From Pseudomonadota bacterium (GTDB taxonomy: Bacteria; Pseudomonadota; Alphaproteobacteria; Acetobacterales; Acetobacteraceae), in assembly GCA_021779655.1 (NCBI GenBank), contig JAJYAF010000068.1:1-8703 (forward strand): a stretch of 8,703 nucleotides of DNA, read 5' to 3'. Numbering within the stretch: the first letter of the stretch is position 1; each line of letters starts with the position of its first letter. The notes under the pieces were generated by a model that was given only the letters and a program-made list of their open reading frames with translations, was not told the origin of the DNA and ran no database searches. Made by a program: the position numbers and the translations under genes. This document shows, piece after piece, positions 1-4,541 of this stretch.

Positions 1-301
1 CGTTGTCCATGGCCGGAAGATCGTCATGGACCAGCGAATAGGCGTGCAGCATCTCCACCGCGGCGGCGACCCGCGCGGCGCAGGTGCGGTTGACCACGAA
101 AAGCCGCGCCGTTTCCATGACCAGGAAGGCACGCATCCGCTTGCCGCCGTTGAGACAGGCATAACGCATCGCCTCGATCAGCCGGGCTTCCGCCGTCTCC
201 GGCACCGGGAGCAGCGCGTCGAGCTCATTGTCCACCAGCCGGGCCGTTTCGCTCATGGCCTCGGTCAGCGAATCGGGCTTGGGAACCAGATCGAGCGCCA
301 T
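1..301 (-). CDS. ispA: Farnesyl diphosphate synthase / short-chain polyprenyl synthetase (N-terminal part, cut by window edge)
   Basis: Makes farnesyl diphosphate from DMAPP/GPP and IPP in the cytoplasm, feeding quinone, hopanoid and undecaprenyl-phosphate synthesis. About 100 N-terminal residues are visible of a family usually near 300. Seen directly: the GGKRMR motif at residues 52-57, which binds IPP/diphosphate in this family, and the first aspartate-rich motif VHDDLPAMDN at 91-100 (D93, D94, D99). This is the DDxxxxD form typical of bacterial type FPP synthases. The second Asp-rich motif lies beyond the edge. The ATG at 301 begins 2 bases after the xseB stop (TGA-CC-ATG) with no clear Shine-Dalgarno, which suggests translational coupling. 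The neighbouring xseB is the usual partner; dxs often follows but cannot be seen. Family identity is secure; exact chain length (FPP or GPP/GGPP) is inferred. Confidence 0.93.
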   Translation of the reverse strand, partial: MALDLVPKPDSLTEAMSETARLVDNELDALLPVPETAEARLIEAMRYACLNGGKRMRAFLVMETARLFVVNRTCAARVAAAVEMLHAYSLVHDDLPAMDN

Positions 302-303
302 GG

Positions 304-546
304 TCAGAGCGGGTTCCCAAGGGCGAGCGAGCCGTCCGCCTTGGCGACGATGGCCTGCACCCTGGATTCGGCTTCCGCCAACTTGGCCTCGCAATGCTTC
401 TTGAGCGCGGCGCCGCGTTCATAGGCGGTGATGGCGTCCTCCAGTTTTTGTTGTCCGCCCTCCAGGCCGCGCACGATTGCCTCCAGGGCCGCGAGCGCTT
501 CCTCGAAAGAGAGGGACGCGATATCCGAATCGGTTTTGTCTGACAT
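304..546 (-). CDS. xseB: Exodeoxyribonuclease VII small subunit
   Basis: Small subunit of exonuclease VII, a cytoplasmic enzyme that degrades single-stranded DNA in both directions to short oligonucleotides together with XseA. The protein is 80 residues, the normal family length, and is mostly two charged/alanine-rich helices. Signature features seen are SFEEALAALEAIVRGLEGG (13-31), then LEDAITAYERGAALKKHCEAKL (about 36-57), which form the coiled-coil core of XseB. It lies 31 bases after the deacetylase-family gene and 2 bases before ispA, so it reads as part of one operon. xseA is not in the window, which is common because the two subunits are often unlinked. Confidence 0.95.
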   Translation of the reverse strand: MSDKTDSDIASLSFEEALAALEAIVRGLEGGQQKLEDAITAYERGAALKKHCEAKLAEAESRVQAIVAKADGSLALGNPL

Positions 547-577
547 CGTTCCACTGCCTACTCGGGCCGGGAAAAAT

Positions 578-1510
578 TCACAACCTCAGCAGGCCACGGA
601 CATGGGCGGCGGCGGAGGCCGCCAGGGCGTCGAGATCGTAGCCGCCTTCCAACAGGGAGACCACGCGGCCGGGGCAGCAACGATCGCTGACGGCGAGCAG
701 GGCCTGGGTGACCCAGGCGAAATCCGGCTCGTGCAGGCGCAGTTGCGCGAGCGGATCGGCGGCGTGCGCGTCGAACCCGGCGGAGAGGATGAGAAGTTCG
801 GGCGCGAACGCCACGAGTTGCGGCAGGATGACGCCTTCCCAGGCGGCCCGGAACTCGGCGCCGCCCGCGCCGGGCGGCAGCGGCGCGTTCACCACGTTGC
901 CGGCGATGCCGCGCTCATCGGCGGCTCCGGTTCCAGGATAGCAGGGGTATTGGTGCGAGGAGGCATAGAACAGCTCGGGGTCCGCCGCGAAGATGTCCTG
1001 GGTGCCGTTGCCATGATGAACGTCGAAATCCGCCACCGCGACGCGGCGCAGGCCGTACCGGGCGCGCGCATGCAGGGCGGCGATGGCGGCGTTGTTGAAC
1101 AGGCAGAAGCCCATGGCGCGCGCGCGCTCGGCATGGTGGCCGGGCGGGCGCATGGCGACGAAGGCGGCGCTGACGTCGGCCGCCATGACCGCATCCACCC
1201 CGGCCATGGCGGCGCCGGCCGCGCGCCTTGCCGCCTCCAGGGTGCCGGCGCTGACCACCGTGTCGCCATCGATGAAATAATGCTCGCCGGGCGGTGGCGC
1301 GAGCGCCAGAAGCCGTCGCACGAAGGCCGGGTCATGGGCGGCGGTTAGCGCCTCAAGCGGCGCGAGTGGCGCCGATTCCCGGCGCAGCGCCGCGAATTCC
1401 GGCGCTTCCAGCGCGCGCAGCACGGAAACGATCCGCGCCGCGCATTCCGGGTGGAAGCGCCCGGTATCATGCGCGAGCGCCGCGGGGTGGGTGAAGAGCG
1501 TTACGGTCAT
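578..1510 (-). CDS. Histone deacetylase family (AcuC/HDAC-like) zinc amidohydrolase
   Basis: A 310-residue cytoplasmic zinc hydrolase of the arginase/deacetylase fold. Bacterial relatives remove acetyl groups from acetyl-polyamines, acetoin-linked proteins or other amides; the substrate here cannot be read from sequence. All catalytic elements are visible. RPPGHHA at 121-127 holds the paired active-site histidines H125/H126. DFDVHHGNGTQ at 161-171 supplies zinc ligands D163 and H165. SAGFDAH at 243-249 supplies zinc ligand D247. LEGGYD at 287-292 supplies the transition-state tyrosine Y291. The EGGY and the FDAH form resemble class II-like bacterial enzymes more than eukaryotic class I. Length is normal and nothing is missing. 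The start overlaps the stop of the upstream TusA-like gene in an ATGA, so the two are translationally coupled; xseB follows 31 bases later. Deacetylase chemistry is well supported; acetylpolyamine specificity is only a guess. Confidence 0.93.
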   Translation of the reverse strand: MTVTLFTHPAALAHDTGRFHPECAARIVSVLRALEAPEFAALRRESAPLAPLEALTAAHDPAFVRRLLALAPPPGEHYFIDGDTVVSAGTLEAARRAAGAAMAGVDAVMAADVSAAFVAMRPPGHHAERARAMGFCLFNNAAIAALHARARYGLRRVAVADFDVHHGNGTQDIFAADPELFYASSHQYPCYPGTGAADERGIAGNVVNAPLPPGAGGAEFRAAWEGVILPQLVAFAPELLILSAGFDAHAADPLAQLRLHEPDFAWVTQALLAVSDRCCPGRVVSLLEGGYDLDALAASAAAHVRGLLRL

Positions 1511-1740
1511 GGCGGGGATTTGCAGCGGACGGTGAAGCTGAAAACGCCTTTGATCTCACTGGCGCCGATCAGGGCATGGCCGGAACGCCGGCAATAATCC
1601 CGGAAATCGGCGAGCGCGCCCGGATCGGTCGCGAGCACCCGCAGCTTCTCGCCCTCGGCCATGCCGCGCAGGGCGCGGGCGGCGCGAAGGACCGGCAACG
1701 GGCATTTCATGAACCGCGCGTCGATCAACCGTTCGGTCAT
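1507..1740 (-). CDS. TusA-family sulfurtransferase (sulfur-carrier protein)
   Basis: A 77-residue protein of the TusA/SirA/YedF family. These cytoplasmic proteins carry a persulfide on one cysteine and hand sulfur on in tRNA thiolation, molybdopterin or sulfur-oxidation pathways. Seen directly: the family CPxP box as MKCPLPVLRAARAL, with C13 as the persulfide site, and a C-terminal stretch GVFSFTVRCKS matching the last strand. The open frame runs much further upstream, but that part is antisense to the fructokinase gene. The ATG at 1740 gives the standard TusA length with CPxP near residue 13. The gene's stop overlaps the deacetylase start (ATGA). Which sulfur pathway it serves is not shown; TusE/TusBCD partners are absent from the window. 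Confidence 0.88.
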   Translation of the reverse strand: MTERLIDARFMKCPLPVLRAARALRGMAEGEKLRVLATDPGALADFRDYCRRSGHALIGASEIKGVFSFTVRCKSPP

Positions 1741-1803
1741 GGGCTGGAGTTTGCGCCGCCGGCCGGGCTTGAGCAAGCGCGCGTTTCGGTTGAGATTGCC
1801 GGC
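1741..1803. promoter_or_regulatory. Divergent intergenic region, tusA-like operon / fructokinase
   Basis: Only 63 bases separate the start of the minus-strand operon from the plus-strand kinase, so promoters for both must sit here or inside the neighbouring 5' ends. I see no convincing -35/-10 pair and no good palindrome. Shine-Dalgarno matches for both starts are weak: a GAGA about 12 bases before the kinase ATG, and nothing clear for tusA. Confidence 0.4.
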
Positions 1804-2697
1804 ATGACCTATCGCATCGGCATCGACCTTGGCGGCACCAAAACGGAGCTTGTGGTCCTTGCCCCCGGCGGCGGCGGCGTTCTGCGCAAGCGGATGCCCA
1901 CGCCGCGGGATTACCGGTCGCTGCTTGAAGCATTGAAGGGAATGATCGAGGCCGCCGAGAGCGAGATCGGCGCGACGGCGAGCCTCGGTATCGGGATTCC
2001 GGGCACGATAAGCCAGGCGACCGGGCTGATGCGCACCGCCAACACGCCCAGCCTGAACAACCGGCCATTCGATAAGGATTTCGCCGCCTTTCTCGGCCGC
2101 CCGGTGCGGGTTGCCAACGATGCGAACTGCTTTGCCCTTTCCGAGGCGACCGATGGGGCGGCCGTCGGCGCGCGGGTGGTGTTCGGCGCGATTCTCGGCA
2201 CCGGCTGCGGCGGCGGTATCGTGGTCAATGGCCGTTTGGTGGAAGGGCGCAACGGCATTGCCGGCGAATGGGGGCACAACCCCCTTCCCTGGATCACGCC
2301 GGCGGACATGCCGATGCGCCCCTGCCCTTGCGGGCATCGGGGCTGCATCGAGCGCTATGTCGCCGGCCCGGCTCTGGCGTTCGAGGCGGATGGCGAAGGC
2401 GCCACGGACGCGACCGGCGTGCTGGCGCGCGCGCGGCAGGGTGACGCGGCGGCGAAGGCCGCCCTTTCCCGGCACGCCGAGCGGCTGGCGCGGGCGCTTG
2501 CCTCGGTGACCAACCTGCTGGACCCGGATGTCATCGTTTTGGGCGGCGGGCTGTCCAACCTGCCGCATCTGTACACGGACCTCCCGGCCCTGATGAAGCC
2601 TTTCGTGTACTGGGACGAGTTCACCACCAGCATCGTGCAGGCGGCGCATGGCGATTCCTCCGGCGTGCGTGGCGCCGCCTGGCTCTGGCCGGAATAG
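1804..2697 (+). CDS. mak: ROK-family fructokinase (Mak-like)
   Basis: A 297-residue cytoplasmic sugar kinase that phosphorylates fructose (and probably mannose/glucose weakly) with ATP. Motifs seen in order: phosphate-1 loop IGIDLGGTKTE (5-15); IPGTIS (65-70); ANDANCFALSEA (104-115), where D106 is the catalytic base; phosphate-2 loop GTGCGGG (132-138). GEWGHNPLPW (154-163) is followed by the ROK zinc site H158, C174, C176, C181 in CPCGHRGC. DPDVIVLGGGLSN (240-252) is the adenosine loop. The C-terminal HGDSSGVRGAAWLWP closely matches my memory of E. coli Mak (YajF), as does GEWGHNPLPW, so fructokinase is favoured over glucokinase or the NagC-type repressors; there is no N-terminal HTH. The track frame runs upstream, but ATG 1804 puts the phosphate loop at residue 5 as in the family. 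A flavin reductase follows 43 bases later on the same strand. Confidence 0.92.
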   Translation: MTYRIGIDLGGTKTELVVLAPGGGGVLRKRMPTPRDYRSLLEALKGMIEAAESEIGATASLGIGIPGTISQATGLMRTANTPSLNNRPFDKDFAAFLGRPVRVANDANCFALSEATDGAAVGARVVFGAILGTGCGGGIVVNGRLVEGRNGIAGEWGHNPLPWITPADMPMRPCPCGHRGCIERYVAGPALAFEADGEGATDATGVLARARQGDAAAKAALSRHAERLARALASVTNLLDPDVIVLGGGLSNLPHLYTDLPALMKPFVYWDEFTTSIVQAAHGDSSGVRGAAWLWPE

Positions 2698-2728
2698 GCC
2701 GGCTTGCGGAAATAGGCCTTCCCGCCAT

Positions 2729-2732
2729 AGGA
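2729..2732 (+). promoter_or_regulatory. Ribosome binding site of the flavin reductase gene
   Basis: AGGA sits 8 bases before the ATG at 2741. It decides this start over an in-frame upstream ATG at 2648, which lies inside the fructokinase coding region and would add an arginine/proline-rich stretch unlike the family. Confidence 0.7.
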
Positions 2733-2740
2733 TAAGCCGA

Positions 2741-3244
2741 ATGACCGACTCCTTCCTTGCGGATCAGGCGCGCTATCGCGAAGCGATGTCCCGGCTCGGG
2801 GCGGCGGTGAATGTGATCACCACCGCCGGACCGGAAGGCGATGTTGGCTTTACCGCTTCCGCGGTATGCAGCGTGACCGACGATCCGCCGACCTTGCTGG
2901 TCTGCATGAACCGGTCAAGCAAATCGAGCGCGGCGTTTCATGCCTCGCGCGTTCTTTGTGTCAATGTGCTGACGCATGAGCACGAGGCCCTGCCGGCCCC
3001 GTTCGCGAGCGTGGGCGAACTGCCGATGGCGGAGCGCTTCGCGCTGGGAAAATGGCGGCGGCTGGCCACCGGTTCCCCGGTGCTGGAAAACGCCGCCGCC
3101 GCCTTTGACTGCACGATCGACCAGGTCGTGGAAGTGGGCACCCATAGTGTGTTTTTCTGTGGCGTGAAGGCCATTTCCCTGGGCCGCGCCACGGCTGGGC
3201 TGATTTATCACGGCAGGGCGTATCATAAGATTTCGGCCGCCTGA
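2741..3244 (+). CDS. NAD(P)H:flavin oxidoreductase, RutF/HpaC-type
   Basis: A 167-residue cytoplasmic flavin reductase. It supplies reduced FMN or FAD to a two-component monooxygenase. Seen directly: YREAMSRLGAAVNVITT (12-28); the flavin-binding GFTASAVCSVTDDPPTLLVC (36-55); LCVNVL (72-77); and near the C-terminus VGTHSVFFCGVKAI then GLIYHGRAYHKI, where GTH and the final YH are conserved. Length is normal. The segment around AAVNVITTAGPEGDVGFTAS and the FDC-I-QVVEVGTH part recall E. coli RutF more than HpaC, but neither a rutA/B/C/D pyrimidine cluster nor hpaB is visible, so the partner oxygenase is unknown and I give no symbol. It may be cotranscribed with the kinase (43-base gap), though it has its own good AGGA ribosome binding site. 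It ends facing a convergent gene across a stem-loop. Confidence 0.9.
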   Translation: MTDSFLADQARYREAMSRLGAAVNVITTAGPEGDVGFTASAVCSVTDDPPTLLVCMNRSSKSSAAFHASRVLCVNVLTHEHEALPAPFASVGELPMAERFALGKWRRLATGSPVLENAAAAFDCTIDQVVEVGTHSVFFCGVKAISLGRATAGLIYHGRAYHKISAA

Positions 3245-3272
3245 ATCAGGCAGCGAATTCCCGCCGCGCATC

Positions 3273-3309
3273 CACCCAGCCGAGGCGATTTTCATCCCTC
3301 GGCTGGGTG
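3273..3309. terminator. Stem-loop between convergent genes, probable bidirectional terminator
   Basis: A perfect 13-bp stem (CACCCAGCCGAGG at 3273-3285 against CCTCGGCTGGGTG at 3297-3309) closes an 11-base loop, 28 bases after the flavin reductase stop and 9 bases before the stop of the convergent secreted-protein gene. The T-tract is poor on both strands (only GTTTAA after it on the plus strand), so termination strength is uncertain. Position and stem length make it the natural end for both transcripts. Confidence 0.7.
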
Positions 3310-3317
3310 ATCAGGGT

Positions 3318-3659
3318 TTAATCGACGAAGATGCTCACCAGATTGCCGTTCATCATCGCGGTCCCGTTCCAGCCCTTATGCACGGGCGTGTGCTCCAGGT
3401 CGGAGGTGGGCATTGTCAGATCCGGGCGCGGCGTATTGCAATTGGGTATGGTATCGCTCATCCGGATGTGGGTGTAGCCTTCCTCATGCAGCTGCTTGAC
3501 GAGCTGGGACTGGCTCTCCACCCCATTGACGGTGACATGGGTGGTCGGGAACGGGCAAATGACCTGGGTGCAGGTCCCCGGGGGAGGGCCAACCTGGGCG
3601 ATGGCGGGAGCAACCCCTGCAAGCAAGGCGATAAAAGCGGCTGATGCAAGAAAACGCAT
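3318..3659 (-). CDS. Small secreted protein, full-length paralog A (unknown function)
   Basis: A 113-residue protein that I do not recognise as a named family. It has a clear Sec signal peptide: MRFL, hydrophobic 4-18, and an AIA|Q cleavage site after residue 21, so the mature ~92-residue product is periplasmic or secreted. After it come a Cys pair C30-x4-C35 (TCTQVIC), a third Cys at 74, a helix-like SQSQLVKQLHEEGY (49-62), a strand-like stretch, a Pro-rich linker NTPRPDLTMP, and a C-terminal PVHKGWNGTAMMNGNLVSIFVD. The L..EGYT.I and G.A..NG..V...VD pattern vaguely recalls PepSY-type small periplasmic domains, but I would not assign that. Start chosen at 3659 because AAGGAT lies 6 bases upstream and the signal peptide begins there; the frame opens 99 bases earlier without a binding site. 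A diverged, truncated tandem copy lies at 4114-4404. Confidence 0.82.
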   Translation of the reverse strand: MRFLASAAFIALLAGVAPAIAQVGPPPGTCTQVICPFPTTHVTVNGVESQSQLVKQLHEEGYTHIRMSDTIPNCNTPRPDLTMPTSDLEHTPVHKGWNGTAMMNGNLVSIFVD

Positions 3660-3665
3660 GATATT

Positions 3666-3671
3666 ATCCTT
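3666..3671 (-). promoter_or_regulatory. Ribosome binding site of secreted protein A
   Basis: AAGGAT on the minus strand ends 6 bases before the ATG at 3659. The same hexamer at the same 6-base spacing precedes paralog B (4411-4416), supporting both starts and showing that the 5' leaders are homologous. Confidence 0.8.
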
Positions 3672-3740
3672 ATCGATCAAGACATAGTTGTGAAGTGGTG
3701 TCGCCTCCTGCCCAGACAATTCGGCCGCCGGCCGGCGACA

Positions 3741-3784
3741 TTTGCCAAATTTTTCCAAAACCCTGAATTAATTGTTTGTAATCC
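3741..3784 (-). promoter_or_regulatory. Putative LysR-type operator upstream of paralog A
   Basis: Contains the 9-base palindrome TTTGCCAAA (3741-3749) and, 28 bases further from the gene, the block GTAATCC (3778-3784). The same two elements in the same order precede paralog B next to the lysR gene, where the palindrome reads TTTGTCAAA. The spacing between them differs by about 9 bases. No clear -10 box can be paired with it. The conservation is seen; that LysR binds here is inferred. Confidence 0.4.
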
Positions 3785-3888
3785 GATCGCGCCAAAACGC
3801 TTTCGCGGAAGAAATAAGAAGCGCGAACATCAGAACAACCCCTTCGCCGGCCGACGCGCGCGCGGCGCGCGATCGATACCACCGGCCT

Positions 3889-3966
3889 ATGGCTGGAATT
3901 ATTTATCCGCTTTTATTCGGGCCTGTTTTATTCCTCGGTGCCTGCCAGGGGGCGTTTTCGCTCTAA
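3889..3966 (+). CDS. Possible 25-residue lipoprotein-like peptide (doubtful)
   Basis: A very short frame encoding MAGIIYPLLFGPVLFLGAC followed by QGAFSL. The hydrophobic run ends in LGAC, which fits a lipobox with Cys19, and the size class recalls entericidin-like lipopeptides. Against it: no Shine-Dalgarno before the ATG, only six residues after the Cys, and a stop codon (TAA 3964-3966) lying at the edge of an inverted repeat, so the frame may be chance or an interrupted remnant. Function unknown. Confidence 0.12.
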   Translation: MAGIIYPLLFGPVLFLGACQGAFSL

Positions 3967-4092
3967 TACCAATCCGCGAAAACGCGGATTGGTATGCGCG
4001 CGGGGTTGGCGGGGCGGCCGCGCGCGAAATCAAAGCCTTATACCAGCCCGCCACCTGTCTGATAGAGTCAATGAATTGGCGGGCTGGTATAA
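3964..4092. mobile_element. Possible MITE-like non-coding element (speculative)
   Basis: The two hairpins together form a unit whose outer ends, TACCAATCCGC (from 3967) and GCGGGCTGGTA (to 4089), are imperfect inverted copies. TAA stands directly outside each end (3964-3966 and 4090-4092), as a 3-base target duplication would. The core is 123 bp and has no coding capacity. No transposase is in the window and I cannot look for other copies, so this is an inference from the shape alone. Confidence 0.3.
3966..3995. repeat. Perfect hairpin, 13-bp arms with AAAA loop
   Basis: ATACCAATCCGCG (3966-3978) and CGCGGATTGGTAT (3983-3995) are exact inverted copies around AAAA. There is no T-tract on either side, so it is not a classical terminator. 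It shares the ATACCA-N2-CCGC arm end with the neighbouring repeat at 4037-4093. Confidence 0.85.
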
Positions 4093-4093
4093 G
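4037..4093. repeat. Inverted repeat with 17-bp arms
   Basis: CTTATACCAGCCCGCCA (4037-4053) and TGGCGGGCTGGTATAAG (4077-4093) are exact inverted copies with a 23-base spacer. It lies 20 bases past the stop of truncated paralog B and could act as its transcript end, though the run after it on the minus strand (GCTTTGATTTC) is only weakly T-rich. Confidence 0.85.
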
Positions 4094-4113
4094 TCCCGTT
4101 TTATGGGGCCATT

Positions 4114-4404
4114 TCAGCCCTTATGGACGGGAACCTGCGCGGAATCCGACGGCGGCGGGATAAGAACCGGACGCGGGTTCGCCCAATTGGGCTCATACGC
4201 GGTTATCTGGATCCCGCCATAGCCTTCCTGGCGCAGCTGCTTGGCAAGCTGGGACTGGCTCCCGGCGCCGCTTCCGGCACCATGGCCGGTCGGGAAGGAG
4301 CAAAGGGCTTGATTACAGGCCCCCGGCGTGGGACCACCCTGCGCCATGGCGGAACCGCCCCAGGCTAGCGCCGCGACAAACGCGGCTGACGCAAGAAAAC
4401 GCAT
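4114..4404 (-). CDS. Small secreted protein, truncated paralog B (unknown function)
   Basis: A 96-residue tandem paralog of the gene at 3318-3659. By hand, 53 of 96 positions are identical with no gaps from Met1 on. It keeps the signal peptide (AMA|Q after residue 21), the Cys pair C30-x4-C35 (ACNQALC), SQSQLAKQLRQEGY (49-62) and NPRP, but has Trp-Ala where A has the third Cys region. It ends at PVHKG-stop. In A the next codon is TGG (Trp97); here it is TGA, and the next three codons still resemble A (AAT GGC CCC against AAC GGG ACC) before similarity ends. The copy therefore lost its last 17 residues and may be a decaying gene or a shortened functional form. Start 4404 is supported by AAGGAT 6 bases upstream. 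Divergent from the LysR-type regulator at 4542, the classical regulator-target layout. Confidence 0.72.
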   Translation of the reverse strand: MRFLASAAFVAALAWGGSAMAQGGPTPGACNQALCSFPTGHGAGSGAGSQSQLAKQLRQEGYGGIQITAYEPNWANPRPVLIPPPSDSAQVPVHKG

Positions 4405-4506
4405 GACAATATCCTTTTTTAGACTACATACTTCACCGCGAGCGTGTGAACGCCGTGTTGATGATGCCTAGATAGGGCTTTTGCTGCACTGCGATAACCG
4501 CGGAAA

Positions 4507-4541
4507 TTTGTCAAAAACTATGAACCAAACGTTCGTAATCC
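4507..4541. promoter_or_regulatory. Putative LysR-type operator between paralog B and the regulator gene
   Basis: Contains the palindrome TTTGTCAAA (4507-4515) and GTAATCC (4535-4541), the latter abutting the regulator ATG at 4542. Read on the minus strand the palindrome includes TTGACA, a perfect -35 hexamer, but no -10 box stands at 16-18 bases from it. The same motif pair precedes paralog A. In a LysR-type divergent region this is where the regulator would bind and control both directions. Confidence 0.45.

Larger units (their letters stand above)
3660..4113. other. Intergenic region between the two paralogs (no convincing gene)
   Basis: This 454-base stretch holds the leader and promoter region of paralog A (3660-3784), then a GC-rich low-complexity part rich in CGCG (about 3855-3875), then AT-richer DNA (about 3895-3950), then two inverted repeats (3966-3995 and 4037-4093). 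Open frames exist on the plus strand (for example 3690-4163), but their translations have no recognisable pattern and run through the repeats. A 25-codon frame at 3889-3966 is listed separately. Confidence 0.6.

Noticed and set aside
428..1348. 306-codon plus-strand frame across xseB and the deacetylase gene
   Set aside because: It is antisense to two well-supported genes, its translation is Gly/Arg/Ala-rich with no family pattern, and long shadow frames are expected at this GC content.
1741..2649. Upstream extension of the TusA-like frame to 380 codons on the minus strand
   Set aside because: The added part lies wholly antisense to the fructokinase; the TusA family is about 75-80 residues and the ATG at 1740 gives exactly that.
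3855..3875. Run of CGCG repeats as a possible regulatory or Z-DNA element
   Set aside because: Low-complexity CG runs are common in such GC-rich DNA; nothing else supports a function.
3690..4163. 157-codon plus-strand frame between the paralogs
   Set aside because: It runs through both inverted repeats and the paralog A promoter and into the antisense of paralog B; composition is not protein-like.
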